From positions 992,001 through 1,056,000 of the forward strand of contig CAWCUH010000004.1 of NCBI GenBank assembly GCA_963798655.1: a stretch of 64,000 nt of DNA. Reading direction: 5' to 3'. The DNA is from CAVSMC01 sp963798655 (GTDB lineage: Bacteria > Pseudomonadota > Gammaproteobacteria > Burkholderiales > Casimicrobiaceae). The notes beneath the pieces were generated by a model. It worked only from the letters and a program-made list of their open reading frames with translations. It did not search any database and was not told the DNA's origin. The translations under genes and the position numbers were made by a program. Every line of letters begins with the position of its first letter. Position 1 is the first letter of the stretch. This document shows, one piece after another, positions 8,233 to 16,775 of this stretch.

Positions 8233-9525
8233 CTATGTTCGGATCTGGCCCGAGCCCAGCACGATCCACTTGCGGCTGGTCAGTCCCTCGAGGCCGACAG
8301 GGCCTCGCGCATGCAGCTTGTTCGTCGAGATGCCGATCTCCGCGCCGAGACCGTATTCGAACCCGTCGGCGAAGCGCGTCGACGCGTTCACCATCACCGA
8401 GCTCGAGTCGACCTCACGCAGGAATCGCCTTGCCGCGGCGTAGTCGTCGGTGACGATCGCGTCGGTATGCTGGGAACCGTAGCGCGCGATGTGCGCGATC
8501 GCGGCGTCGAGGCCGTCGACGACGCGAACCGACAGGATCGGCGCAAGGTACTCGGTCGACCAGTCCGCCTCGGTCGCGGCGTTCATCGGCGGTGCCAGCG
8601 CACGCGCGCGATCGCAGCCGCGCAGCTCGACGCCTTTCGCGCGATAGATACCGGCGAGCGGCGGCAAGAGCTGCGGCGCGATCGCCGCGTCGACGAGCAG
8701 CGTCTCCATCGTGTTGCACGGGCTGTAGCGCTGCGTCTTCGCGTTGTCGGCGATGCGGATCGCCATGTCGACGTTCGCCGCCGCGTGCACGTAGACGTGG
8801 CAGACGCCGTCGAGATGCTTGATCACCGGCACCTTCGCTTCGCGCGCGATGCGCTCGGTGAGGCTCTTGCCGCCGCGCGGGACGACGACGTCGACGTGCG
8901 CTTCGTCGGCGATCAGGTGACCGACGGCGGCGCGGTCGGTCGTCGCGACCAGCTGCGCCGCTGTTTGCGGCAAGCCCGCCGCGCGCAGCCCTTCGTGAAC
9001 GCAGTGCGCGATCGCCTGGTTGCTCGCGATCGCCTCGGAACCGCCGCGAAGAATCGTCGCGTTGCCCGACTTGAGGCACAACGCGGCGGCGTCGGCGGTG
9101 ACGTTCGGCCGCGACTCGTAGATGATCGCAACCACGCCGAGCGGCACTCGCATCATGCCGACCTGGATGCCCGATGGACGATAGCGCAGCTCCGAGATCT
9201 CGCCGACCGGATCGGCGAGCGCGGCGACCTGCTCGACACCTTCGGCCATCGCGACGACCGCTTCCCGCGTCAACGTCAGCCGATCGACGAAAGCCGCGTC
9301 GTGACCGCTCGCGCGCGCTGCGTCGACATCCCGCGCGTTGGCGGCGATCAGCGCGGCTTCGTCACGGCGGATCGCCGCGGCGATCGCGTGCAGCGCGCGA
9401 TTCTTCGCTTCGCTGTCGGCGCGTGCGAGCGTGCGCGCCGCGACACGCGCCGCTTCACCGACCCGTTGCATGTAGGCGGCGACATCGGCGATTGCTTCGC
9501 GCGAAGGGACGGACAGGTCGGTCAT
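8233..9525 (-). CDS. proA: Glutamate-5-semialdehyde dehydrogenase (gamma-glutamyl phosphate reductase)
   Basis: 430 residues, the normal length. It reduces gamma-glutamyl phosphate to glutamate-5-semialdehyde with NADPH, the second step of proline biosynthesis. The catalytic cysteine is Cys270 in QRYSPCNTMETLL; the NADPH-binding ALDH-like fold shows LGVVAIIYESRPNVTADAA and VIKHLDGVCHVYV. The C-terminal LGSGQIRT is a weakly conserved tail. proB is not adjacent. The gene is divergent from the PTS IIA-domain gene. Confidence 0.96.
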   Translation of the reverse strand: MTDLSVPSREAIADVAAYMQRVGEAARVAARTLARADSEAKNRALHAIAAAIRRDEAALIAANARDVDAARASGHDAAFVDRLTLTREAVVAMAEGVEQVAALADPVGEISELRYRPSGIQVGMMRVPLGVVAIIYESRPNVTADAAALCLKSGNATILRGGSEAIASNQAIAHCVHEGLRAAGLPQTAAQLVATTDRAAVGHLIADEAHVDVVVPRGGKSLTERIAREAKVPVIKHLDGVCHVYVHAAANVDMAIRIADNAKTQRYSPCNTMETLLVDAAIAPQLLPPLAGIYRAKGVELRGCDRARALAPPMNAATEADWSTEYLAPILSVRVVDGLDAAIAHIARYGSQHTDAIVTDDYAAARRFLREVDSSSVMVNASTRFADGFEYGLGAEIGISTNKLHARGPVGLEGLTSRKWIVLGSGQIRT

Positions 9526-9654
9526 GGCGTGATTCTATCGCAGCGCGTGCACCGCGGCGGTGCGCGGTCGGCGCGACGGGCGCGTATCTTTTTGCGCGGT
9601 TCCGTCGTACGCTTGCAGGCGCCCGCCGCCACGCCGCGGCAGGCTCGCAGCCCG

Positions 9655-10356
9655 ATGAAGCTCGTCGCATCGATCCTCCAGCCATTCAAGCAGCGCGCGA
9701 TGCGTGCGTCGTTCGTGGCGGCGCGGGACAGCGCGAGCGATCCGCCAGCGAGCGAGGAGGGGGCCGCCGCGTCGACCGATGCCGACGATATGAACCGCGG
9801 CGACCGCGGCGCGCCGGCGGGGACGAGCCGCTGGCTGTTCCCGCAGGTCGTGCTGCTCGACTGCGATGCGCGCGACAAGACCGAGGTGCTCGACGTGGCG
9901 GCGGCGACGCTCGAGCGCTTTCACGGTGTCGATGCCGCGATCGTTGCGCGCGCGCTCTGGCGACGCGAAGCGGCGGTCACCACCGCGCTCGGTCACGGCG
10001 TTGCCGTGCCGCATGCGCGCATCGACGGCATCGCAGAGCCGGTAACCCTGCTGATCCGCACGCGACACCCGATCGCCTACGAGGCGCCGGATCGCAAGCC
10101 CGTGACACAGCTCTTCGTCATCGTCGTTCCGGCCGACGGCGACGCGAACGAGCATTTGCGATTGCTCGCCAATGTCGCCCAGATCTTCTCGCAACCCGAG
10201 TTTCGCGAGCGTATCGCCGCAGCGGCGGACATGCGCGCGACACGGCGTGCGTTCGAGGAATTCGCGTGCACGATCGGCGCGCACGTCGATGCGCCGGACG
10301 TCGCGCCGATCAGCGGGGAACGGTCAGCGTTTTCACGCCGCTCTCGGTTCCGATGA
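9655..10356 (+). CDS. PTS EIIA (PtsN/fructose-type) domain protein with unusual N-terminal extension
   Basis: 233 residues if the ATG at 9655 is used; an internal ATG at 9790 would give 188. The last about 150 residues form a PtsN/mannitol-type EIIA domain: LFPQVVLLDCDARDKTEVLDVAA opens it and GHGVAVPHARIDGI supplies the phosphorylatable His. No EIIB, EIIC, HPr or rpoN gene is adjacent, so a regulatory role is more likely than sugar uptake. The N-terminal about 60 residues (Ala/Ser/Asp-rich) match no domain I know and may not be translated. The 3' end overlaps rpiA by 47 bp tail to tail. Confidence 0.75.
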   Translation: MKLVASILQPFKQRAMRASFVAARDSASDPPASEEGAAASTDADDMNRGDRGAPAGTSRWLFPQVVLLDCDARDKTEVLDVAAATLERFHGVDAAIVARALWRREAAVTTALGHGVAVPHARIDGIAEPVTLLIRTRHPIAYEAPDRKPVTQLFVIVVPADGDANEHLRLLANVAQIFSQPEFRERIAAAADMRATRRAFEEFACTIGAHVDAPDVAPISGERSAFSRRSRFR

Positions 10357-10975
10357 GGATGACGTCGGCGCCGCGCGCGGCGAAGAGACCGACGGTGACG
10401 ACGCCGACCATCGAGCGGATACGCGCTTCGAGAACGGCCGGCTCGACGATGTCCAGATTCCACACGTCGAGGACGACATTGCCGTTGTCGCTGGTGAAGC
10501 CGTCGCGCAGCACCGGCTGTCCGCCAATCTTCACGAGCTCGCGCGCGACGTAGCTGCGCGCCATCGGGATCACCTCGACGGGCAGCGGGAACGCGCCGAG
10601 CCGCGCGACCACCTTTGACGCGTCGACGATGCAGACGAACTTGCGCGCGACCGCGGCGACGATCTTCTCGCGCGTGAGCGCGCCGCCGCCGCCCTTGATC
10701 ATCGCGCCGTGCTCCGTGACTTCGTCGGCGCCGTCGACGTAGACGGGAAGCCGGTCGACGCAGTTCAAGTCGTCGAGCGGAATGCCGCGCGACTTCAAGC
10801 GCTCAGCCGTCTTTACCGAGCTCGCCACCGCGCCTTTGATGCGACCCTTGATCTTCGCGAGCTCGTCGATGAAGAAGTTCGCCGTCGAGCCCGAACCGAC
10901 GCCGATGATCTCGTCGTGCTCGACGTAGCGGATCGCCTCGCGCGCGACCGCCTGCTTCAGCTCGTCCTGCGTCAT
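10310..10975 (-). CDS. rpiA: Ribose-5-phosphate isomerase A
   Basis: 221 residues. It interconverts ribose-5-phosphate and ribulose-5-phosphate in the non-oxidative pentose phosphate pathway. The phosphate loop GVGSGSTANFFIDEL, the catalytic DGADEV and the KGGGGALTREKIVA segment are all intact. It converges with the PTS IIA-domain gene and their 3' ends overlap by 47 bp. It probably follows the small hypothetical gene at 10983 on the same strand, with a gap of only 7 bp. Confidence 0.96.
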   Translation of the reverse strand: MTQDELKQAVAREAIRYVEHDEIIGVGSGSTANFFIDELAKIKGRIKGAVASSVKTAERLKSRGIPLDDLNCVDRLPVYVDGADEVTEHGAMIKGGGGALTREKIVAAVARKFVCIVDASKVVARLGAFPLPVEVIPMARSYVARELVKIGGQPVLRDGFTSDNGNVVLDVWNLDIVEPAVLEARIRSMVGVVTVGLFAARGADVILIGTESGVKTLTVPR

Positions 10976-10982
10976 GTCTCGA

Positions 10983-11471
10983 TCAGCCCTGCACGCGGTC
11001 CTTCATCTTTGCAAGCGCAATGGCGAGCACCGCGCCGCCGAGCGTCTTGATCAGCGTCGAGTGCTGTGCGTAGAACTGGCCCAGATGATCGACGATGCCC
11101 GGCTCGATCTGCCGCGCGTGCGCGACAATCTGTTCGACCTGGCTCGGATCGAGCTTCGACGCCTGCTCGGGCGTGACCTGCGTCGCCCCCGGTGACAGCA
11201 CGTTCGAAAGCACGCCGCCGGCCGCGCCGGACATCAGCGCCGGGCCGACTGCAGCGATCAACTGGTTCAGCAAACCCGCCTGTTGCGACGGATCCGAGCG
11301 GCCGAACAGCTGGCCGACCATCTGCTCGTAGGGCGGGGTCTTGTCCGAGCGGAACGCGTCGGCGACGCTCTGGCCGAGCACTTCGCGCGGCGCGTGCTCG
11401 GCGAGCTGGTCGAAGTGGCGTTCCGCGCCGGAGCCGCCGGCGACCTGGTTGAGCAAATCGATCCATCCCAT
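10983..11471 (-). CDS. Conserved hypothetical protein
   Basis: 162 residues from the ATG at 11471 (MGWIDLLNQVAGG). I do not recognise a named domain. It is soluble-looking and helical, Gln/Ala/Gly-rich, with the repeated phrase VGQLFGRSDPSQQAGLLNQLIAAVGPALMSG split by short loops and one possible hydrophobic helix near the C-terminus (TLIKTLGGAVLAIALAKMK). It lies 17 bp downstream of the GlsB-type membrane protein gene and 7 bp before rpiA, so the three may be co-transcribed. The larger frame upstream is a shadow. Confidence 0.7.
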   Translation of the reverse strand: MGWIDLLNQVAGGSGAERHFDQLAEHAPREVLGQSVADAFRSDKTPPYEQMVGQLFGRSDPSQQAGLLNQLIAAVGPALMSGAAGGVLSNVLSPGATQVTPEQASKLDPSQVEQIVAHARQIEPGIVDHLGQFYAQHSTLIKTLGGAVLAIALAKMKDRVQG

Positions 11472-11488
11472 CGTGTGCTCCCGATCGG

Positions 11489-11740
11489 TTACGCGCTCCT
11501 GCGCGCGAACAAGTGGTAGAGGACGATCAGCACGGCGGCGCCGATCACGGCACCGATGAAGCCCGCCGTCTCGCCGGCCTGATACCAGCCGATCGCCTGT
11601 CCGATGTACGTCGCCGCGAGCGAGCCGGCGATGCCGAGCGCCGCCGTGAGGAAAAACCCCGATGGACCGCTGCCCGGCGTGATGATCTTCGCGACGAGCC
11701 CCGCCAGAAAACCGATGACGATGGTCCAGACGATGTGCAT
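11489..11740 (-). CDS. GlsB/YeaQ/YmgE-family stress-response membrane protein
   Basis: 83 residues from the ATG at 11740 (MHIVWTIVIGFLAG). This transglycosylase-associated family consists of three short Gly-rich transmembrane helices, here IVWTIVIGFLAGLVAKII, FFLTAALGIAGSLAATYIG and AGFIGAVIGAAVLIVLYHLF, and is induced by acid or envelope stress in other bacteria. An upstream ATG at 11773 is possible, but the typical family start is MHI. It heads a short cluster with the hypothetical protein and rpiA. Confidence 0.88.
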   Translation of the reverse strand: MHIVWTIVIGFLAGLVAKIITPGSGPSGFFLTAALGIAGSLAATYIGQAIGWYQAGETAGFIGAVIGAAVLIVLYHLFARRSA

Positions 11741-11817
11741 GGTCTCTCCACGTTGGCCGGAGCAGGTCAGCATACACGCGAGCGAGCATCACGACGAGGC
11801 GGGCGCGGCTTTGCGCG

Positions 11818-12612
11818 TCACCGGATGTCGCGCGCGAATTCGTGCCCGAGCATCCAGTCGCGGATCGCGCCCATCACCGCGGCGTCGCGGCCGAGATAGC
11901 CGTGCGGCGATTGCGGCTCGCATGCGTCGGACTGCTGCGGATCGCCGCCGCCGACGCTCACCAGCGGGAATCGTTTCGCAAGTCGCGCGGCGCCGGAGTA
12001 CGGGCTCGAGCGGCACCCGTCATCGCGATGATGGACGACGAGCACCGGCACGTCGATCGTGGAGAAATCGAACGCCGACAGCCCGGGGCCGCCGCGGTCG
12101 GCGACGGTGACCGCCGATGTCAGCGCGACGCCGCGAATGCGTGCGCCGAGCGAGGCCGCCAGCGCGGCGGCGGAGACGGTACCGCGACTGGTGCCGACGA
12201 GGAACACGGGCGCCTGCGCAAAGCGCTTGCCGAGATCGTCGATCACCGCGCCGATGTCGCGCGCGTGATCCGGCGCCATGCGCATGGCGTCGGTGAGGCC
12301 GGACGGCAGGCGGTCGGCGGGAACGTCGACGATCGCATCGGCGACGTCGTCGCCGGCGAGATCGTTGCGCGCCCGAATCAGGAAGCTCACGCCCGGACCG
12401 AATCGCAGCCGGTTCTCGCGCGCGCGCTTCGCCATGTCGATCATTCCGGTGCCGCCGACGAACGAGATCGCGACAGCCTTGATCGGCCCCGCGCCCTGCA
12501 CGAGCAGATACGAGATCGACGTGTCGCGCGTCGGGATCGTGACGAGATCCTCGTCGGCGGCCGCAAGCGGCGCTGCGAGCGCCATCGCGACCGCGACCAG
12601 CGCACGGTTCAC
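11818..12612 (-). CDS. Secreted alpha/beta-hydrolase-fold protein
   Basis: 264 residues from a GTG at 12612 that overlaps the aceF stop (GTGA). The first about 18 residues (VNRALVAVAMALAAPLAAADED) look like a Sec signal peptide, so the protein is probably periplasmic. The nucleophile elbow is LVGTSRGTVSAAA (G-T-S-R-G), an acid may lie in VLVVHHRDDGC, and the C-terminal His is in SPHGYLG. Two cysteines could form a disulfide. Coupling to aceF is positional; nothing links it to pyruvate dehydrogenase function. The substrate is unknown. Confidence 0.78.
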   Translation of the reverse strand: MNRALVAVAMALAAPLAAADEDLVTIPTRDTSISYLLVQGAGPIKAVAISFVGGTGMIDMAKRARENRLRFGPGVSFLIRARNDLAGDDVADAIVDVPADRLPSGLTDAMRMAPDHARDIGAVIDDLGKRFAQAPVFLVGTSRGTVSAAALAASLGARIRGVALTSAVTVADRGGPGLSAFDFSTIDVPVLVVHHRDDGCRSSPYSGAARLAKRFPLVSVGGGDPQQSDACEPQSPHGYLGRDAAVMGAIRDWMLGHEFARDIR

Positions 12613-13959
12613 AGGAGCGCGCGGCGCATGTCGCTCAGCAGCGCGCCGAGATACGCGAGAAAGCGCGCCGCGGCGGCGCCGTCGATCACCCGGTGGTCCC
12701 ACGACAGCGACAGTGGCAGCATCAAGCGCGGCGCGAATGCGGTGCCATCCCACACCGGACGCATCGCGGCACGGCAGACGCCGAGGATCGCGACCTCGGG
12801 CGCGTTGATGATCGGCGTGAAGTACGTGCCCCCGATGCCGCCGAGCGAGCTGATCGAAAAGCATCCGCCCTGCATGTCCGCCGGCGCGAGCTTGCCTTCG
12901 CGCGCCTTCGCCGACAGCTCGGCCATTTCGCTCGCGATCGTGAGCACGCCCTTGCCGTCGGCATTCTTCACGACCGGCACGACGAGGCCGTTCGGCGTAT
13001 CGGCGGCGAAACCGACGTTGAAGTAGCGCTTGTAGACGAGATTGTCGCCGTCGAGCGACGCGTTGAACTCGGGAAACCTCGCGAGCGCCGACACCGCCGC
13101 CTTGATCAGGAACGCGAGCATCGTCACGCGCACGCCGCTCTTGTCGTTCTCCCTGTTGAGCGCGACTCGCAGCGCTTCGAGCTCGGTGATGTCGGCGTCG
13201 TCGTGATTGGTGACGTGCGGAATCATCACCCAGTTGCGCGCGAGGTTCGCGCCGGAGATCTTCTTGATCCGCGACAGCGGCTTCGATTCGACCGGACCGA
13301 ACTTGGCGAAGTCGACCTGCGGCCACGGCAACAGGTTCAGCGTGCCGCCCGACGCCGATGCGGCCGGCGCCGCGCTCGCGCCGCTCATCACGCCCTTGAC
13401 GAACGAACGCACGTCGTCGTGCAGGATTCGCTTCTTCGGTCCCGAGCCTTGCACGCGCGAAAGGTCGACGCCGAGCTCGCGCGCGAACGCGCGCACGGAA
13501 GGCGACGCGTGAGCGCCGGTGAATGCGGCGCCGTCGATCGGCCCGGCTGACGGGACCGGTGCGGCCGCCTGCTCGACGCGAGCCGGCGTCGGCGGCGTCG
13601 AAGGCGACGTCGGTCGCCGGCGCGGTCGGTGCAGTGCTAGCGGGCGCAGACGGTGCGGTGGTCGACGGCGGCGGCTTCGTCGTCGCGCCTGCGGGAGTCG
13701 CCGGCGGCGCCGAGGCTGCCGCGGCGCCGTCGTCGATCGACACGAGCGGCGAGCCCTCGCTCACCTTGTCCCCGACGTTGACGCGCACGTCGCGGATCGT
13801 TCCGGCGCGCGGTGAAGGCACGTCGAGCGTCGCCTTGTCCGACTCGAGCGTCACCAGCGAGTCTTCCGCCTTTACGACGTCCCCGGGCTTCACCAGAACC
13901 TCGATCACCGGCACGTCCTTGAAGTCGCCGATATCGGGAACCTTGACCTCGATCGTCAT
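12609..13959 (-). CDS. aceF: Pyruvate dehydrogenase E2 (dihydrolipoamide acetyltransferase), frameshifted
   Basis: The start is the ATG at 13959 (MTIEVKVPDIGDFK). One N-terminal lipoyl domain carries the lipoylated Lys in LESDKATLDVPS, followed by an Ala/Pro/Thr linker. The reading frame then shifts at about 13590-13615: downstream, the linker TPPTPARVEQAAAPVP, the E1/E3-binding domain (SPSVRAFARELGVDLSRVQ) and the catalytic domain with DHRVIDGAAAARF continue in another frame to 12609. The span is 3n+1 bases, so one extra base explains it; corrected length is about 449 residues. E2 acetylates CoA within the PDH complex. It follows aceE by 19 bp; lpd is not adjacent. Confidence 0.88.
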
Positions 13960-13978
13960 CGCCCGTTCCTCGCCGACG

Positions 13979-16639
13979 TCAGACGGTCCATGGCGCAGGC
14001 TTCGATGCATCGAGACCGTAGCGTGCGAGCGCTTCGGCCACTTTCGACGCGGGCAGCGCGCCGTCGGCGGCGAGCGCGTTCAGCGTCGCCGCCGTCACCC
14101 AATGCCGATCGACCTCGAAAAAATAACGCAGCCGCTCGCGCGTGTCCGAGCGGCCGAAGCCGTCGGTGCCGAGCACGACGTAGCGGCGTGGTACGTACGC
14201 GTGGATCTGCTCGGCGAAGCGGCGCATGAAGTCGGTCGCCGCGACCACCGGCCCTTCGGTGTCGGCGAGGCACCGCTCGACGTGCGCACGCCGGGGCTTT
14301 GCCGTCGGGTTCAGCAGGTTCTCGCGGGTGACGCGCATGCCGTCGCGTGCGAGCTCGTTGAACGACGGACAGCTCCAGACGTCGGCGTCGACGCCCCAGT
14401 CCTCGCGCAGCAGATCCGCCGCGGCGATCACTTCGCGCAGGATCGTCCCCGAGCCGAGCAGCTGCGCGCGCAGCCGCTTGCCTTTGCCCCTGTCGGCTGC
14501 GCGCAGTCGGTACATCCCCTTGAGGATGTCCGCGGCGGAACCGTCCGGCATCGCCGGATGCGCGTAGTTCTCGTTCATGAGCGTCAGGTAGTAGAAGACG
14601 TCCTCCTGCTCGGTGACCATCCGGCGCAAGCCCTCGCGGATGATCGTGACCACCTCGTACGAGAACGTCGGGTCGTAGGACACGCAATTCGGGATCGTCG
14701 AGGCGAGGAGCTGCGAATGGCCGTCCTCGTGCTGCAAGCCTTCGCCGTTGAGCGTCGTGCGTCCCGCGGTGCCGCCGAGCAGGAAGCCGCGCGAGCGCAT
14801 GTCGCCGGCCGCCCATGCGAAATCGCCGACGCGCTGGAATCCGAACATCGAATAGAAGATGTAGAACGGAATCGTCTGCACGCCGTGCGTCGAGTAGCTC
14901 GTCGCCGCCGCGATCCAGTCGCACATCGCGCCCGCCTCGTTGATGCCTTCCTGGAGGATCTGGCCGCTCTGCGACTCCTTGTAGAACATCAGCTGGTCGG
15001 CGTCCTCGGGCGTGTAGAGCTGGCCGAGCTGGTTCCAGATGCCCAGCTGGCGAAACATGCCTTCCATGCCGAACGTGCGCGACTCGTCGGGAACGATCGG
15101 CACGATCAGCTTGCCGAGCGTCTTGTCGCGGATCAGCATCTGCAGCATCTGCACGAACGCCATCGTCGTCGAGATCTCGCGCTCGTCGCTGCTCTTGAGA
15201 AGACGCTCGAACGTCGCGAGCGGCGGCACCGGCGCCGGCTCGACGCGGCGGCGGCGAGACGGCAGATAGCCGCCGAGCTCGAGTCTGCGTGCGCGCATGT
15301 ACTCGAGCTCCTTCGATCCCGGCGCGAACGTGAGGTACGGCACGTGCTCCAGCTCGTCGTCGGGCACCGGCAGTGCGAAGCGGTCGCGGAAACGGCGTAT
15401 CGAGTCGATGTCCATCTTCTTCTGCTGATGGGTGATGTTCTGCGCCTCGCCGGCGTGGCCCATGCCGTAACCCTTGATCGTCTTCGCGAGGATCACCGTC
15501 GGCTGCCCCTTGTGATTCACCGCCGCGTGGTAGCCGGCGTACACCTTGAACGGATCGAGGCCGCCGCGATTGAGCGCCCAGATGTCGTCGTCGGTCCAGT
15601 CCGCGACGAGGTCGAGCAGCTCGGGATACTTGCCGAAGAAATACTTGCGTACGTACGCGCCGTCCTTCGCCTTGAACGTCTGGTACTCGCCGTCGACGCA
15701 TTCCATCATCCGCTTGCGCAGCAGCCCCGTCTTGTCGCGCGCGAGCAGCGAATCCCAGCGCGTGCCCCAGATCACCTTGATCACGTTCCAGCCGGAGCCG
15801 CGGAAGTCGCTCTCGAGCTCCTGGATGATCTTGCCGTTGCCGCGCACCGGACCGTCGAGCCGCTGCAGGTTGCAGTTGACGACGAAGATCAGGTTGTCGA
15901 GCATCTCGCGGCCGGCCATGCCGATCGCGCCCATCGACTCCGGCTCGTCCATCTCGCCGTCGCCGCAGAAGCACCACACCTTGCGGCCTTCGGTGGGCGC
16001 GAGCGCGCGCCCCTGCAGGTACTTCATGAACCGCGCCTGGTAGATCGCCATCAGTGGCCCGAGGCCCATCGACACCGTCGGGAACTGCCAGAAATCCGGC
16101 ATCAGCCAGGGGTGCGGATACGACGACACGCCCTTGCCGTCGACTTCCTGGCGAAAGTTGTCGAGCTGCGCTTCGGTGAAGCGGCCGAGCAGGAACGCGC
16201 GCGCATAGATGCCGGGCGCCGAGTGGCCCTGGATGTAGACGAGGTCGCCGGGATGCTTGTCGCTCATCCCGCGCCAGAAGTGATTGAAGCCGACGTCGTA
16301 GAGCGTCGCCGCCGACGCGTAGCTCGCAATGTGGCCGCCGACGTTCGTGTGCTTGTTCGCGCGCACGACCATCGCCATCGCGTTCCAGCGCGCGTAGTTG
16401 CGGATCGTCTCCTCGATCGCTTCGTCGCCCGGCTTCTTCGGCTGCTGTTCGACCGGGATGGTGTTGATGTAGTCGGTGTTCGCCGAGAACGGCACGAACG
16501 CGCCGGCGCGGCGCGCTTCGCCGATTAGCTGTTCGATCAGGAAATGCGCCCGATCCGGGCCCTCGTTCGCAAGCACGCCTTTGAGCGCGTCGATCCACTC
16601 GCTGGTTTCCTGCGGATCGTAGTCGGGGTTCATGTCCAT
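13979..16639 (-). CDS. aceE: Pyruvate dehydrogenase E1 component (homodimeric type)
   Basis: 886 residues from the ATG at 16639 (MDMNPDYDPQETSEW), preceded by a GGAGG Shine-Dalgarno sequence; a 15-residue upstream extension lacks one. It is the thiamine-diphosphate enzyme that decarboxylates pyruvate and acetylates the E2 lipoyl group. The ThDP motif GDGEMDEPES ... VVNCNLQRLDGPVRGNGK and active-site region HSAPGIYARAFLLGR are intact, as are TLNGEGLQHEDGHSQ and the C-terminal LGTDGFGRSDTRERLR. It is the first gene of aceE-aceF. The very long plus-strand frame opposite it is an artefact of GC-rich codon use. Confidence 0.97.
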   Translation of the reverse strand: MDMNPDYDPQETSEWIDALKGVLANEGPDRAHFLIEQLIGEARRAGAFVPFSANTDYINTIPVEQQPKKPGDEAIEETIRNYARWNAMAMVVRANKHTNVGGHIASYASAATLYDVGFNHFWRGMSDKHPGDLVYIQGHSAPGIYARAFLLGRFTEAQLDNFRQEVDGKGVSSYPHPWLMPDFWQFPTVSMGLGPLMAIYQARFMKYLQGRALAPTEGRKVWCFCGDGEMDEPESMGAIGMAGREMLDNLIFVVNCNLQRLDGPVRGNGKIIQELESDFRGSGWNVIKVIWGTRWDSLLARDKTGLLRKRMMECVDGEYQTFKAKDGAYVRKYFFGKYPELLDLVADWTDDDIWALNRGGLDPFKVYAGYHAAVNHKGQPTVILAKTIKGYGMGHAGEAQNITHQQKKMDIDSIRRFRDRFALPVPDDELEHVPYLTFAPGSKELEYMRARRLELGGYLPSRRRRVEPAPVPPLATFERLLKSSDEREISTTMAFVQMLQMLIRDKTLGKLIVPIVPDESRTFGMEGMFRQLGIWNQLGQLYTPEDADQLMFYKESQSGQILQEGINEAGAMCDWIAAATSYSTHGVQTIPFYIFYSMFGFQRVGDFAWAAGDMRSRGFLLGGTAGRTTLNGEGLQHEDGHSQLLASTIPNCVSYDPTFSYEVVTIIREGLRRMVTEQEDVFYYLTLMNENYAHPAMPDGSAADILKGMYRLRAADRGKGKRLRAQLLGSGTILREVIAAADLLREDWGVDADVWSCPSFNELARDGMRVTRENLLNPTAKPRRAHVERCLADTEGPVVAATDFMRRFAEQIHAYVPRRYVVLGTDGFGRSDTRERLRYFFEVDRHWVTAATLNALAADGALPASKVAEALARYGLDASKPAPWTV

Positions 16640-16775
16640 GGGCGAACCTCCATGGCCTCGCGCGGCGCGCGCGGGCGAAAGCACACGATTGTATTCGTCG
16701 CGATTGGAAGCGGAGCCGCGCAGCCGCGATGCCGGCTTCGGACGTTACCACATCGTGGAAACGCCTTCCATTTAC

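Noticed and set aside
8224..9540. Upstream part of a 710-residue plus-strand ORF (opposite proA)
   Set aside because: Only the 3' section (from about 9655) is a real EIIA domain; the rest is antisense to proA.
13523..16528. 1001-residue plus-strand ORF opposite aceE and aceF
   Set aside because: It overlaps the intact aceE on the opposite strand, has no recognisable domain, and has the Arg/Ala/His-rich composition typical of antisense frames in GC-rich DNA.
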